From: Eleginops maclovinus
Lineage: Eukaryota > Chordata > Actinopteri > Perciformes > Eleginopidae
Direction of reading: 5' to 3'
DNA: 64,000 nucleotides
Assembly: GCF_036324505.1 (NCBI RefSeq)
Contig: NC_086354.1
Coordinates: 19,530,707-19,594,706, forward strand
Part shown: positions 17,368 to 29,360 of the stretch, piece by piece
Layout of the letters: every line of letters begins with the position of its first letter
Position numbering within the stretch: the first letter of the stretch is position 1
Translations under genes and position numbers: made by a program
The notes under the pieces: model-generated
The model's database searches: none
What the model saw: the letters and a program-made list of their open reading frames with translations, nothing else
What the model was told of the DNA's origin: nothing

Positions 17368-19542
17368 CCGGTTAAGGTCTAGGCTATTTTCTTTCAGAGG
17401 CACTCTTTCAAAAAATCCCAACGGACACCAAATGAACTGTTGACTCTTTTGGCAAGAAACAAAAGAAGAAAGCGCTGTGGTGATCCATTGTGGGTCACCC
17501 TGTAATCCCTCAGGAGTCATGAGGATTAGGTCAAATAAGTCATACGTCTTCTCTTGATTCTTGGTTTGAAGTAGTAGTATAAAGGCCTAAAAGCTTGAAG
17601 GAATGTGTCAGTATTAAGAAATAAAAACACCTGTTCTCAAACCATGGCGGAACATGTTAACATATTATACAGACAGAATCAACAGGAAAATATGATGTAT
17701 TTTTTTCAGGATATACACAGTTAAGAAAGCCTGCAGTCCCCTGACAACATCTAGCCAACATGATTGAAGAAAACCTTAATGCTTCAGCAGCATGGAATCT
17801 AATAGCACTGTCAACACAGGTTAAAATGATAAAATATCTACCCAGACAGCAACAACAGGTAACTATGAATCTTAGATCCAAACAGTACGAAAGAGACTCC
17901 CTTACAATACAAAATAAAGTGCAATGAGACTCCACTGCCTAATCTGCATGTATTCTCCAGTGTCGATGGAACATCCCACATGCAAAAGCTATACTATTTG
18001 ACAATAGCTGTCCCAATGAGATGCCTTTGTTTTGTAACCTACAACAGGACAGTTTATTAATAAATTACCCTAAATCCTAGAGCAGAAATGCACCGTGTCA
18101 CTGTCTATTCAGTGGGTAGAAGCTGAAGGTTAGAAACCCACACATACAGGGCCTAGGATTTAGTTGCAGAAAGCCTCTGATGCAATTCCAAGAAACTAAC
18201 CCACCCTCTTTCTTCCTGTTATAGTTTGGCTCATGTTTACGTCTCTACATTGTGTCTGTGACAGCTTTAATCGGATTCATGTATTGATAAAGGATGGCCA
18301 TGAGGCTACTTCAGCATGTCACTCCGGCTTCAAATCCTTTCTTTAAATAACCCAAACACTGCTGTGGGCTCAATGCAATGCTGAGAATCCTTCTGTATAC
18401 CCAGTGAAAAACACTTCCCCTATTTCAGATTTGTTTAGGACCTGGAGAGGGCTTTAGGCGAATGGCTATCAGATGAAGTAGAGCACCTGCAGAAGCTGTC
18501 ACAAAAAATGGTTTTGCCATGGAATTCTCTGATGGATGATGGCTGAAATATGTATGCTTTTGCTCCAGCTGCAAGGAGAAAATCCATGACATCAAAACTG
18601 TCTCCCCAGCCATGCTGCAGCAAAAGTGATTTTTTGAGGGCAGATAAATGACACAGTCTACATCACAGGAGCTTTGGAAATTGATTGGCATGCAACACTT
18701 CAAATACCGGTCTCTGGTAATGACACATTAAGAAAGAGCAAAGATTTTCATTTTCCTGAGGCTCTTGCTGACATGGTCACGCACTCGTGCACGAGCACAC
18801 TTGAAGGGAAAAGGCAAGCTTTTGAGAGAGCTCTGGCACCTAATGGCAAAGCATTTCTAGTATAAGCTCGAAAATGCCAAATCCATACATTGCAATTAGA
18901 CCAAAATAGGGTGAGGAAAGGCTCACGCCCCACAGACGACCACTGCTCCTATGTATTATTTCATTAGTGATTCTCGACAGATTTTCTGCTTGATTTAAGA
19001 TTTCCTCCCTGCATAGAACACTGCTACGTTAATTTGCTCACTGAAAAGTGCCTGCGCTCAGTTTATTGCCAACTCTGAGCTGCTGTTTTTATCGAAAATC
19101 ACTTGTGAAATAAGTGACTGAGAAGCTGCTTATTACCCCAGTCACCTTCATTTCTGTGGATAGTCTGCGAATATAAGGGCTGAATTTGACTGTATGATTC
19201 TGTAACCCACAAGCAGACCAATTATTAGGCTGTTATCTCCCGTAATAAAAGTTGTTGTTAGCTATACATTCAGGTTTAGCGCAAATAAAAACAGCAACTA
19301 ACTGTGTGCGTGGCCGTGAGCCGAACACCAATTCTGCCAGACGGAGCCGACTTGCAACATTTCACCGTTCAAGTAACACCTATAAAAAGCATTTTCAAAG
19401 TAATTCCAGCAATCAAAACACACAGAACAAACACATGAATGCATACTGTTGCCGTAATGTCAGCAAGTTCGCCAACAGCAGAGCTTTAAGCTGCGTCTCA
19501 AGTTCAATGGGGGACATTGAAAAAAGATAACGGTGCACTTAC
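17368..19542. other. Non-coding stretch; would be first intron if the CpG-island gene is real
   Basis: Short frames only, none of a known family. Around 18440-18900 the sequence is less repetitive and more complex, with two overlapping minus-strand frames of 92 and 62 codons that resemble nothing known. It could hold conserved elements. No repeat was recognised. Confidence 0.5.
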
Positions 19543-20060
19543 TGAATCTCCTCTTTGTCACCGCCGTTGGCATTTCTCTCCTTCTCTGAACCGCTAGTCC
19601 TGTCTTCAGTTTGCACAGAAATCCACTTCGTGTAAAAACACAAGAGTTAGAGCCAAACACGGGGAGTGGGAGAAGAGAAGGGAAAGATACGAGTCCACTG
19701 CCAGGGGAACACGAGGTCCTATCCCGGTCTGCCGGCCGGGGTCGTGGATACTGGATCTATTCGTGGCAGCTCCGTGTCTCCGCTGCTGCACACGGGTTAA
19801 CGTCAGCTCCGCTCAAGTGTTGAGTGTCGCTGCCTGCCTGCGTGCGAGAAGGGGAGAACAAACCTTATTTCTTCTCTTGCAAGTACGTCTTCTTTTTTGC
19901 AAGTTACACAGTCACAGTTTCAGGAAGGCGCAGTGGAAAGCAGGGAGTTGATACGTCTCTCCCCTCACGGTCACGCTTCTTTCTGTGAAACACACACAGG
20001 TCGGTCAGAGGAATTTTCGGATTCACTCGGCTACACTCGCCGCTGTGTCCATTCATTCCG
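19543..20060 (-). promoter_or_regulatory. CpG island with candidate promoter and first exon, minus strand
   Basis: About 32 CpG dinucleotides lie in 19531-20060, far above the rest of the window. On the minus strand the island's downstream edge ends in GATTCA followed by the donor GTAAGT (19537-19542), so a first exon read leftward is likely. One minus-strand frame enters the donor: it opens at ATG 19660 and includes an internal ATG in a fair Kozak context (MPTAVTKRRF up to the splice). The island also contains a half-CRE (TAACGTCA) near 19798. No TATA box is evident, as usual for CpG promoters. An alternative is one exon from 20164 down to 19543, because an acceptor-like T-run plus AG lies at 20165-20175. 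The gene is not identifiable from this exon. Confidence 0.5.
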
Positions 20061-20525
20061 GCCACTCATGTCCTGCAGCCTCTGAAAACATGCCCCAGAC
20101 ACTAGGACACAAGGGATTCTGAGACCTGTCAATTTTTATTTCCTTGTTTACACCTCAGCACCTGCTAAAAAAAAGAAAGACAGACAATTTAATTAAAGTT
20201 GAAATGAGGAAACTATGCCTAAGGTGATTTTGAAAGTAAATTATGACTAAGGAGATATGGCAGGAGGTTGGAGACAACCCAGAGTGAATACATTGTTTTA
20301 AAACAATCACTCATTATAACAGTGGAATTAAACTTTTTCTCATTTTCCTCTGGAGCCCCTAAGGCTAATCCAGGTGGTCCCAGGCCCCACTCTGTACAAT
20401 AAGCAAAGTCATGAATCAACACTTTGAATACAAACTGTATAAAAGCAGAACTATTATTCCCATTCTCTAAAAGCAAATGAAAAACACCCACAGCCTTATT
20501 CCCCATGCTCATCCTTGCGCTCACC
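20061..20525 (-). other. Flank of CpG island with further minus-strand splice-like sites
   Basis: On the minus strand, a donor-like TTTCAGAG/GTGAGC lies at 20519-20525 and an acceptor-like T8 run with TTTAG at 20165-20175. Together they could define a short upstream intron joining an exon right of 20525 to the CpG-island exon. The right-hand exon area is not CpG-rich. The 101-residue open frame at 20219-20524 has no family resemblance. This is speculative. Confidence 0.2.
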
Positions 20526-23200
20526 TCTGAAATCTCAGGACCAGACTGTTATTCATAATTGATATGTGCAGGCCAACTTTCTGTCTTTTTCACCTGTACT
20601 TGAAAATGTTTTTTTAACACAGTCTTGGGAGAAGGTACCATACAATATTCCCCGTAGTTTAATGACAGGCAGGCATGTTAACAAAATGTCTTTGAAAGTA
20701 ATAGGAAAACTTTCAGGATTTTGCAACTTGTTCAGATTTGAATATCAAGAAAGACCTTTGATGTAAACCATGATGTCTGTATTTTATAAAATACTTAAAA
20801 TCTAGTAATGACATTTCAAATTTCAGTACAAAAAACTGGCAAAAAGGACAGATTTGAGGAACTGCAGAATTCATAAGTGCAGCTGTGAAATGGGCACAGA
20901 GGCAGAGGGCTCTGCTTACAATGCAGCCTGGCTGTTAGTGCATGAGCACTCAAGCGACTCAGTAAAACGTGCAGGGCATGGATGCTGTGACCCCCAGTAA
21001 TGAGGATCTGAATATCTTTAGGATTCTGACATCCCGTCTACTGCACATTATAACCTTACCATTATCAATCGTTAGCTTGGCAGAACTCCCGCTGAACTGC
21101 GGCCCGGCTGTCCACCACACCTTCCTAATCACTGGTGAAATGACATTTATACACTTTTTATCTTGCCATAAATGTCTCATACTGTTGTGCAATCACATAG
21201 GACTTCCATTCACCCCACACAAAGGAAATAACACACCAAAACAGGCACAGCCCACATATACATCGGACTGCATGTAGCAAAATAGGTTGTTATGCAGCCT
21301 CAAAGTGACTGGAAGGGAATTCTGTAGCTTTTAGGTTACAATTGATAACCTTGGACTGTGCACAATTCTCCAGGAATAGGATCCTGTCAGACAAATGAGA
21401 GAACCATCCAGCGCTATTACAATCAGTGGAAGGCCATTGTTTCGATACAAAAACCATCAATATGTAGGTGCCAGACAGAGAAATTGGTTCATGCACTCAA
21501 TAATGCTGTTCTCTTGTGGCCAACGCCAGGCCAGTTTTTCAGCTTCAGACCTCGCTTTTGGACAGTGGAGCAGACCTATACACAACATTTGCTTGTGAAG
21601 GTCAAGGTAGATGTCCTGTGCTGTTTTTTTTTTTTACAGCTATAGAGCTAAAGAATCCTGAGTGTACAAGCCATGCCTTGCCCTTGACAGATATTGAATA
21701 AAAGCATCCACCAAATAACTGTTTTTCTATCCTAAACTCCAAATGTCAGCATAGCAACACATTTGATGCCGTGGTGATGTTGCTCTTGGTTTTGTGGTAT
21801 TGAGTCATACATGATGGGCTTTTTTCCAGTCCAATCAGATTTCATAAACTCTATTTTTACTGAACATAATATAAAACATCCACAGATTTTGCACATGAAT
21901 GTTATATTAATCAAAGAAAGGCATTTAAGCTCCTAAACCCTTTTTCCAGTCAATTAAACAATTTATATTCATTAGAGTATTGAAATAAAACTTCCTCTCT
22001 AAACTGTTCTCTGCTCTTAATTATTGCTGTGATTTGGAATAAATGGTTGGCTACATTACTGCGAATCAAAAAGGGTCTGAGGTACCAAATCAGAGCCAAG
22101 CATAGCGCTCCTGAAATGAAGCTTCATACATGGATCCCCTTATCAGCTGTTCCTCTTATTCATTTCTTATTGAACTCCACAGGGAAATCAGTTGGGAAAA
22201 ATTACTTATAAAAGAGATTCATTTCTATCAAGAAGCCCCTCACTTGGTACTTGATGGTTTGAAGGCAGATTTAATATTGATGCAGTTACTTTTCTGTCCA
22301 TGTTCCATATTGCAAAGAAGCATAATTAAAAATCGAATATAAACCATGAGCACATTTAAGAAGACTAACTATTGCCTTTTGCTGTTTTGTTCCACATTTC
22401 ATTTGTGAAAAGTATGCCAACCTTTGAGCAAATTTTCCCAAAAAGTAGTATTATCAAGCATTATTAGGCATTAATATTATTAAGATGTATTGCATATACA
22501 TCCCAATAATATTGCAAATACAGAACTTTATTTTCGAGCATTTTTGTGCTTTTCGAAATGAGCAGCAACTTGTATTTAGCTGTCTGATATACAACCATTT
22601 TCAATCCATATTTGGGGCCAATAGTCTCTAAATCGTTAAAACCTTTCAATACATCTTGATCAAAAATAGTGTTTCTTCTGTATTTTTGGTTAAATTACCT
22701 TTTTAACAGGCTGATCACACGTTATCTCCCAGATCTGCAGAAGTGAAACATGCATACGTGAAAATATTACAAAATATAGTTTTACATTGACAGAAAGGAA
22801 CTACGTTCAACCAGATATTTTTGTCATTTTTGTGTAAATATCTTAATAGGACTTTACAGTGATATTGTATCAGATTTCCTTCATCTTTCGCCTAAAAATT
22901 ACTGTTATGTTATTAGAGAAATAACTTCTCAGTGTTTGCTAATGAACCAATTTGGAATACATACACATAGTCATCAGCATACAGCATTTGGTATTCCAAT
23001 CGACGACTGTTGTTGGAGATACAAATGAAATCCCTCAGTATTGATGCCTGTGGCACATAGTATACATTATGCTGCTGGAGATAATGAAGTACTGCATTAC
23101 ACATTTGTTGGACCTACTGTACATCTCCAACAACAGCACTACACATTTAATTAACTGAATAACAAGTGACAGTTGCACTAGTTCGCTTTGGAGCCAATTA
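20526..23200. other. Non-coding stretch, no gene seen
   Basis: AT-rich DNA with short frames of no recognisable family. A T11 run ending in ACAG at about 21626-21641 looks acceptor-like on the plus strand but is followed by stops and no donor pairing was found. No repeats recognised. Confidence 0.55.
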
Positions 23201-23202
23201 GT

Positions 23203-23540
23203 AAGATAAGATAAACCTTTATTTATTACCCAGGGGGAAAATCCAGGTGTTACAGAAGCACCAAGATAGAAACAAATACAAAGAGCAACAAATCAAAATA
23301 AATTAGGTATATATAGCTTGTATGAAAGTCAAATCTTTACAGTACAAGAAATATATAAGAACAAACTAAAACAACTCTGCAATTAAACTCAAATGTGCAA
23401 TGCAGTGACAATATAAAGTTACGAGGTAGAGACAGAGAGAGCGGCTGCGACAGGCTGTACAGCTCAGTGCCCGGAAGTAGAGGGAAGAAATTGAATAGAT
23501 AGAGTTGTGCAGTGAAAATTCTATTAACACAATAAGAAAA
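23203..23540 (-). mobile_element. Non-LTR retrotransposon 3' end, minus strand
   Basis: The left edge reads AAGATAAGATAAACC then TTTATTTATTACCCAGGGGG on the plus strand. That is the reverse of the fish LINE tail layout (inverted CCC..GGG block, AATAAA, then a GATA/TATCT-type simple tail). The A-rich sequence to about 23400 fits the 3' untranslated region. No coding remnant was recognised and the right boundary is uncertain. Confidence 0.5.
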
Positions 23541-23819
23541 GATTGGCTTATTGGTCTATAAATACAGGCTCCAGAGTGGCCTCCACATTTAATAACACGA
23601 GTGACAACCACTTGTTTCCAGGAAATGAGTCCTGCTCTATAAAAGGGAGCAACTACAATGTGTTTTCTGTCAAACTCACACACATAATTGATTTTGAGCC
23701 TCTCAATGAATTCATTTTGTCCCCGTGTCCTTCATCAGCGGGCAAAAGAAACGGATTGATGTTGGCATTTGATGTTATTTTTACTTATTTAACAGAAAAT
23801 GTTTAGGCTGTAAAATCGC
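23541..23819. other. Sequence between two outward-facing LINE tails
   Basis: No gene recognised. A TATAAAAGG box-like motif occurs on the plus strand at about 23638, but no downstream exon is evident. The segment could be internal sequence of the flanking decayed retroelements or host DNA between them. Confidence 0.35.
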
Positions 23820-23903
23820 TGCACTGTGTTTCTTTCCACTTTGTTGTGATGTATTAAACACATTTCCCAATTTGGGATGAATAAAGTACATTTTATCTTA
23901 TAT
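23820..23903 (+). mobile_element. Non-LTR retrotransposon 3' end, plus strand
   Basis: The segment ends in TTTCCCAATTTGGGATGAAT, AAAGTACATTTTATCTTA, again the inverted CCCAATTTGGG block, AATAAA and a TATCTTA-type tail. It is the same tail type as the copies at 7.4 kb and 23.2 kb, in the opposite orientation to the latter. Very short, 5'-truncated. Confidence 0.5.
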
Positions 23904-25133
23904 GATTGATCTTTTTTCAGAATAGCTTACAAATCCCCCTTTTCATATTTCTGAAATAAGTGGATTTTTAGCAAATTTCATACCAGAGAGGAAGTTTCTA
24001 AGCCCTAAAAATCTCACCATCTGTGTTCAGTCTCGATTATTATTTGTTGTATATCTCCAGTTTGTATCACTGTCATTCGACCAAGTAAGATTATGCCAAT
24101 TCAGAGATTGCCTTTTCAAATTCTTTACCACAAAAATGTTTGCTAATGAAACTGGGATGTTGGTTTGTTAAAGCCAATCATATCATCAGAAAACATGATA
24201 ACGGTTAATCATTTAACTCTCAGACACAGTAAGTAGACTTTTAATTGAAATCACATTATACTTTTTAAGATAAAATGTAGCACTAATTGATTTTATTCAC
24301 AGCGACATTTGAAATGTGGATCATTTTGATTTAAAGTTCTGTAGCTATAATGACCATAGTCTATGTGATATATTATTAATTACAGCTAACTGAAAGATGT
24401 TTTGCCTAACCACAAATAAATAAAATGAAGATGCATAATGATCAGGAGACCTTACACAGACACCAGGGCAGGATGCTTTCATCTTATAACTGTTACACAA
24501 TTAACGCGGGATTCAATGAGGCAGGAAAACAGTTAATGGAAGTTAATGATGAGAACACACAGGGCTCTTTGTATCATTAACCAACATGCAGTCAAACATG
24601 CTAATGATTGCGGTTTCTATCTCAGTGACCGGACAACATAATACAACCCAATATTAAAAAGGTCCATGTGGAGATATTGAGGCACCTTGCTGCCTTTCTT
24701 GACAACAAATGTTTGTCAGAATAAAGTCACACTCATTATTGAGCAGTGTGATAGTTGTTCACCATAATGTGTTTTCAGTCTCAATTTCTGATATGAAATG
24801 AGTGAGATGTAATAGTGATGACACACAAATTAGCAGAAAGGAATCCTAAAGTACTAACCGATATGACATTTCATCATAAATCTAACTGGAATATACTGTA
24901 AATTCAATTCTGTCAATTTAGTTTATGTTGTCGCTTGTGCTATGATTAGCATAGACTACAAATACTCATTTCTTTCAGCGGCAAACTGTTGAAAACTGAT
25001 GAAATTCTGAAGCCTGACAGTGTGGAAGTGGTGTTGGTACATTTCTATTCTACAGAGCAGATGCCAATAATATAGATAATACTATAAATCATGACATTTT
25101 TCTGAATGTAAAAGCACTTCTGACAAGAACCTT
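23904..25133. other. Non-coding stretch with enhancer-like patch at 24420-24620
   Basis: AT-rich, without long frames. The part at 24420-24620 contains several ATTA/TAAT and AATGAT cores spread through complex sequence (for example near 24500, 24535-24550 and 24580-24610) and is a candidate conserved element. No repeats recognised elsewhere in the stretch. Confidence 0.4.
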
Positions 25134-25368
25134 TGGGCGGTCGTGGCAAAGTCCATAGGGCATTGGCCTGGGAACTGGAAGGTCACCAGTTCAAGTCCCC
25201 GAGGCAAGACACTGGTTACCTACACTGCTCCCCGGGCGCCGTACATAATGGCAGCCCACTGCTCCTAACACTAGGATGGGTCAAATGCAGAGACCGCATT
25301 TCGTTGTCCTAGTACTTGTACTCTGTGCAATGACAATAAAGTTGAATCTTCTTCATCTTCTTCTTCTT
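25134..25368 (+). mobile_element. tRNA-derived SINE, plus strand
   Basis: The head has RNA polymerase III promoter-like boxes: TGGCAAAGTCCATAGG near 25144 (A-box-like) and AGTTCAAGTCC at 25188-25198 (B box). The body carries a core with GCTCCCCGGGCGC and ACTAGGATGGGTCAAATGCA. The 3' end is TGACAATAAAGTTGAATC followed by a (CTT)n tail, the LINE-derived end used for retrotransposition in trans. The core is shared with the reverse-oriented SINE at 40.9 kb. The length, about 235 bp, is shorter than that copy because some 60-80 bp between the B box and the core are missing. No clear target-site duplication was found. Confidence 0.8.
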
Positions 25369-25737
25369 AAACCACCGCTAAGTAAAAAAGCAATCTGTTC
25401 TCCATTATCAGTGGTGGAAATTAAGTTTTGTCTCAGTCACAATGAAGTATACAGTTTGTCTCTATCTTAACAAGCAATTCATGTCTGACGTCTATAGCAG
25501 TGATTCATCATGCAAAGATTTTAGACAGTTTCCTTTAATGTGGATAAAAGGACTTGATTAAGGAAACTGCGTTTTACTGCATCACAAGCACACCTCTTAC
25601 GCCACAAGAGAGATATGAATTATCTGAAATACTCGGCTCCTTCAAAGGCTGGAGCCACAAGAAAAACATTTCCACTGAAGCTATATTTGAAAGGGGCAAT
25701 GCAGAGAAACAAAGAGGAAGAGACAGCAGCAGCGGTG
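25369..25737. other. Non-coding stretch, no gene seen
   Basis: Nothing recognised. The open frames running into the GA repeat to the right have no family resemblance. Confidence 0.5.
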
Positions 25738-25786
25738 AAAGAGAGAGAGAGCGAGAGAGAGAGAGAGAGAGAGAGAGAAAGAAAGA
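25738..25786 (+). repeat. (GA)n microsatellite
   Basis: A purine-only GA repeat of about 45 bp with a single C interruption at 25752, trailing into GAAA variants. Arg-Glu and Ser-Leu open frames through it are artefacts. Confidence 0.95.
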
Positions 25787-26180
25787 GTGGTGGGCTGGAA
25801 TTGGATGAAGGACACATAAGCTCTCATTGAGTTGGCAACAGTGAAAAGAGCCCTTGGTTATTGAAAAAAGAAGATATCAAAGGCAGAAAAAATTCCTGCA
25901 GAGGGATGAGGGCAGAGAAAGAAGCTTGTCCTCCTCTTCTTTGTTTTTCTCTTTTCCTTTTTTTTTTTTACTGTGGTTAGAGTAGTTAGCCACTCAGCAA
26001 TAGAGGAGAGATGCACGGTAGGCAGCAGGTTGGCGAGGCCCTTGAGCACAAGGATCTAAAGAAGGAATAGGAGGCGACACAGCACACATTTTTTTATACT
26101 CTGGAATGGGTTTAGCTGAGTGTCGAACTCTGCTTGTGACACTTTATACAGTATTTCCCTTTTACAGAGCAGCACTTCCG
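25787..26180. other. Non-coding stretch with a short polypyrimidine run
   Basis: A T- and C-rich run lies at about 25930-25970. No gene or transposon was recognised. Confidence 0.5.
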
Positions 26181-27620
26181 AGCACAACAAACCATCTAGA
26201 GTAATGACTCACTAATTATTCATGACATGTTAAATATATACCGTGGGACATGACAGAACATGTGATGCGTTGCATGGTGTGTATCATGTAGGTCTCCCAC
26301 TCCTCCTAACTGATATTACTGCACATGTAAGGACAAAAACAGCAAGGTCACGATGCTGTGTTGCACAGGACACCGCACAGGACACAGCACAGGAGTTATG
26401 TGTGCTGTATGACAGCTCAGGAATAGACTCTGGTTTTATGGAGGGGGTCATCTCGCGGTAGCCAGCTGTTGCAGACGCGAGGCAGTGGTGATGGATGCGA
26501 TGGACGTGCATTATCCCTCTTGTTTCTTCCTGCCATCCCTGTCAGCATTTTCCCTGCAGCAGATTGGGTTCCACAAGTCATCCCTCACAGACCATCGCTG
26601 GGGGAATCTGCAGTTTCAACCGCGCAGAGCATCCCATCAGACAAATGGATATTAGCTGGTTAATTTTTAATTCCTGAGATGCAAGGGAGCCGCTCTCTTT
26701 CATGGCTGGAGGGAGAGCTAATGGGCCTGGATTAGGTATCACGGGCGGATATCTGGGAACGGCCCCTTGGGAATCTCGAGCGGGTCTCTCCATTGAACAC
26801 CATTAAGAGTCTTAGAGGAAGGCAGAAAGCCTCTCAAAGACACTGTCCAGCTATTGACCTTTCGGAGGCACAATGGACGTCCTCGCTGAAGAGATATTGA
26901 GTGGATGCTGAGAGTGGTTCATTAAGCCATGGTGGGAGGAAAAACATGGTTTCTGATAAGGTCTGTAGCCGATCCAACACAGCCAGACATAGATTTCCCA
27001 CCAAACAACGGGCCCGAGCCCACCAAGAGAGATCAAAATGCATTGGCCGGTTCATTGAGAGGCTGCGGTCCCTTCTGCATCGCTGAAGACAAAACCCTGC
27101 TGGGATCATCAATGTATTCAAACAACACAAAGACAAAAGACTATAATAGGTCGACTCGCTAAGTGCACATCAAGCTGCTCTCTGGACAGATCCAAACACC
27201 TCAGCCATGTTTTCCTTGACCACCTAAAATAATTTCCTGGCTTTCAGTAGGATTGGCAGTGATGATTGTTTTTATTGACTCAGATGTTCCATTAGGGGAG
27301 GATCTGCTTGGGGTAAATGGCTCCTGACAGCAGCACAGAGCCGGCTGATGATGCCCCGTCACTAGACCTCACACCAGGGTTATTAACTGGCTGCCACCGC
27401 TGCAGAGCACCAGTGCTCCTCTGACAGTGACACGTACACATACAAAATATAATGCTGTCCTCCAGTCATTCCCTTCTCCAACAGAGCGCGGGTGAAATCC
27501 GAGAGCTGCAGATGGGTAGGATGACATTTCAGATTCAAAGGATGTTTTAAGAGGCAAATTAAAGGAGATCTGGGGGAAATGCATTTATTCAAGGACAAGA
27601 GACTCAATTCAGCAGTGCAT
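26181..27620. other. GC-richer, enhancer-like region (candidate conserved non-coding cluster)
   Basis: This 1.4 kb is denser in G, C and CpG than the surrounding DNA and free of recognised transposons. It starts with an AP-1-type TGACTCA followed by ACTAATTATTCATGAC near 26205-26225. A ten-base GCACAGGACA-type motif is tandemly repeated about three times at 26363-26394. Several overlapping frames of 60-100 codons occur on both strands (for example 26834-27136 minus), as expected where stop codons are rarer. None has a recognisable family or paired splice sites. Clustered regulatory DNA is the better reading, unproven. Confidence 0.3.
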
Positions 27621-28570
27621 TTACACTCGACAGCTTCTGTTTGTCTTACATCTTTTCGGATGTTATCTGCTGTGTCTAATTAGGTGTACAAATCACCTGA
27701 GGATATAACATTTTGCTTCCTTTTATATTGTTTGAAAAAGAGAAAATGTGAGTCATAAAATAATAAAGTTCTTCAGTTATATTGCTTGTTTAGTCTATAA
27801 AATGTAAGAACATAGAGAAAAATGCCTCTTCCCGAGCTGAAGGTGAAATTGCTGTGACCAAGAACTTACGAATATTCGGCATGTTTGCTTGACAAAGCAC
27901 TTTAAGAAAGAAAACAGCAGGAGTTTAGATTCTCTTGGCTCTATAGTTGTAGTTCTGTATATACATTAGTAGGCATGCTGCTGAAAATGCCGTTACATCA
28001 TATCAGTAATGTACATTTGAGAGAAATCATTGCAGATTTGAGCTCTCGATTGCTAATTCATGCTAGTGCTAATTGATTTCCATGCTATACCTAAATGACT
28101 GTAGGATAATGGAAACAAAGATGGTCACAATATGAAGCGTGTGTTGTTTGAAGTTAATAACTCAAATAATTCTTGATTAACACAATGGTTCTTGGACTTA
28201 TCCTACGAGCAGTAATATCTTATCATAATTTAATAACGCTTCAGGTGTCCAACATCAAGTGAAATAGAACATTAGAGTAGAGTAAAAGCTGTGAGCTGTG
28301 TTGAGTCTGTAGAAGGGCAGCTCTGACAGAGTCGAGGCTAACAGGACACTAAAACAAGTGAGAACTGCAAAGGAAACCTGTTGTGTCCACTGCCATTTCA
28401 CGTCCAGGGCATCAGAGATTAATCGAAACGCTGAATAGTGTGTTTACCAGAATGTCACCTCATCCTGTCAGCTGAACTCCACTTGGGAAAACAAATATGC
28501 AGGTGCAACGCTACGAGTAGTTAAGAGTTGGAAACAAGCACACGCGCACACAAATAAGCCACGTCAGCTT
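27621..28570. other. Non-coding stretch, no gene seen
   Basis: AT-rich, short frames only, no repeats recognised. Confidence 0.5.
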
Positions 28571-28935
28571 TTCTTCATTCACACACAACTCAGAAGTGCT
28601 GTCACTCCATGAGCGCTCCACCTGTGAGGCAGAAACGCCGCCTGTGGGACCAGATAGAGCCGTGCTGTCACGCAGGAGTGATTAGAGCCCCGTTTTATAA
28701 TCTCCCTCCTCTGTCCTTTCTCCACACATCATTACGGTAATACAGCAGGCTCTATTACCCCTCAGCACCCTGTCAATGCCCCACAGCCACCGCCTCTCTC
28801 CAGCCTCCAGGCAGGCCTCAGAGGGGTGATGATGATGATGGCATTTTAAGGCAGAGCCCAGGGTCCCTGCAGAATGGCAGCTTTAATTTCACGCTTTGTT
28901 AATGTCCCCATTGCAAGAGCTCGTCCTGCCTGATG
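28571..28935. other. Enhancer-like patch (candidate conserved non-coding element)
   Basis: Complex, GC-richer sequence with a short (GAT)n at 28828-28840. It is followed by a block at 28850-28930 containing GCAGCTTTAATTTCACGC and TTTGTTAATG cores. This block has the look of strongly constrained vertebrate enhancers. No coding frame of known family is present. Confidence 0.3.
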
Positions 28936-29009
28936 CCCTCCACAGCCCCAACCAGGGTCGCATCCGTCCTGGCGGTTGGCTCAAGCACCGTGTCCAGGAG
29001 CAGCGGCGG

Positions 29010-29360
29010 GAACTCTCCTCTTTTTTTTTCCTTCCTACAACTGTCTCCCATTTGTTGGAAAATCTCTCCCTCACAACCTACGCCCCCTCTCTTACCTTCA
29101 TCTTATTCTCTGTGCACTCTGTCACTGTCTGTTTCACTCTCAGCCGCCCACTCTCTCATTCCCTCTCTCAGACGTCGATTATCTCTCTCTCTTCTGTTGC
29201 AGTCTCTTTCTCGTCCGCTGGCTTCCTCTTTCTGGTAAACAGGTCTTTCTCTCTGATCAGCCCACACTCTGTCCATTCACTGTATCTTCCCTCTCTTCAG
29301 CTGGATTGCCGCTCTTCATCTCTTTCCCTCTTCGGCTGCCATCATCTTCCCCTTTAATTC
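29010..29360 (+). repeat. Long pyrimidine-rich tract (strand-asymmetric low complexity)
   Basis: For about 350 bp the plus strand is strongly biased to C and T (repeated CTCTCTC, TTTTTCC and similar runs) without being a simple tandem repeat. The bias removes stop codons and yields overlapping Ser/Leu/Pro-rich frames of 101-153 residues at 28896-29410. I regard these as artefacts. The tract ends near 29360. Confidence 0.6.
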
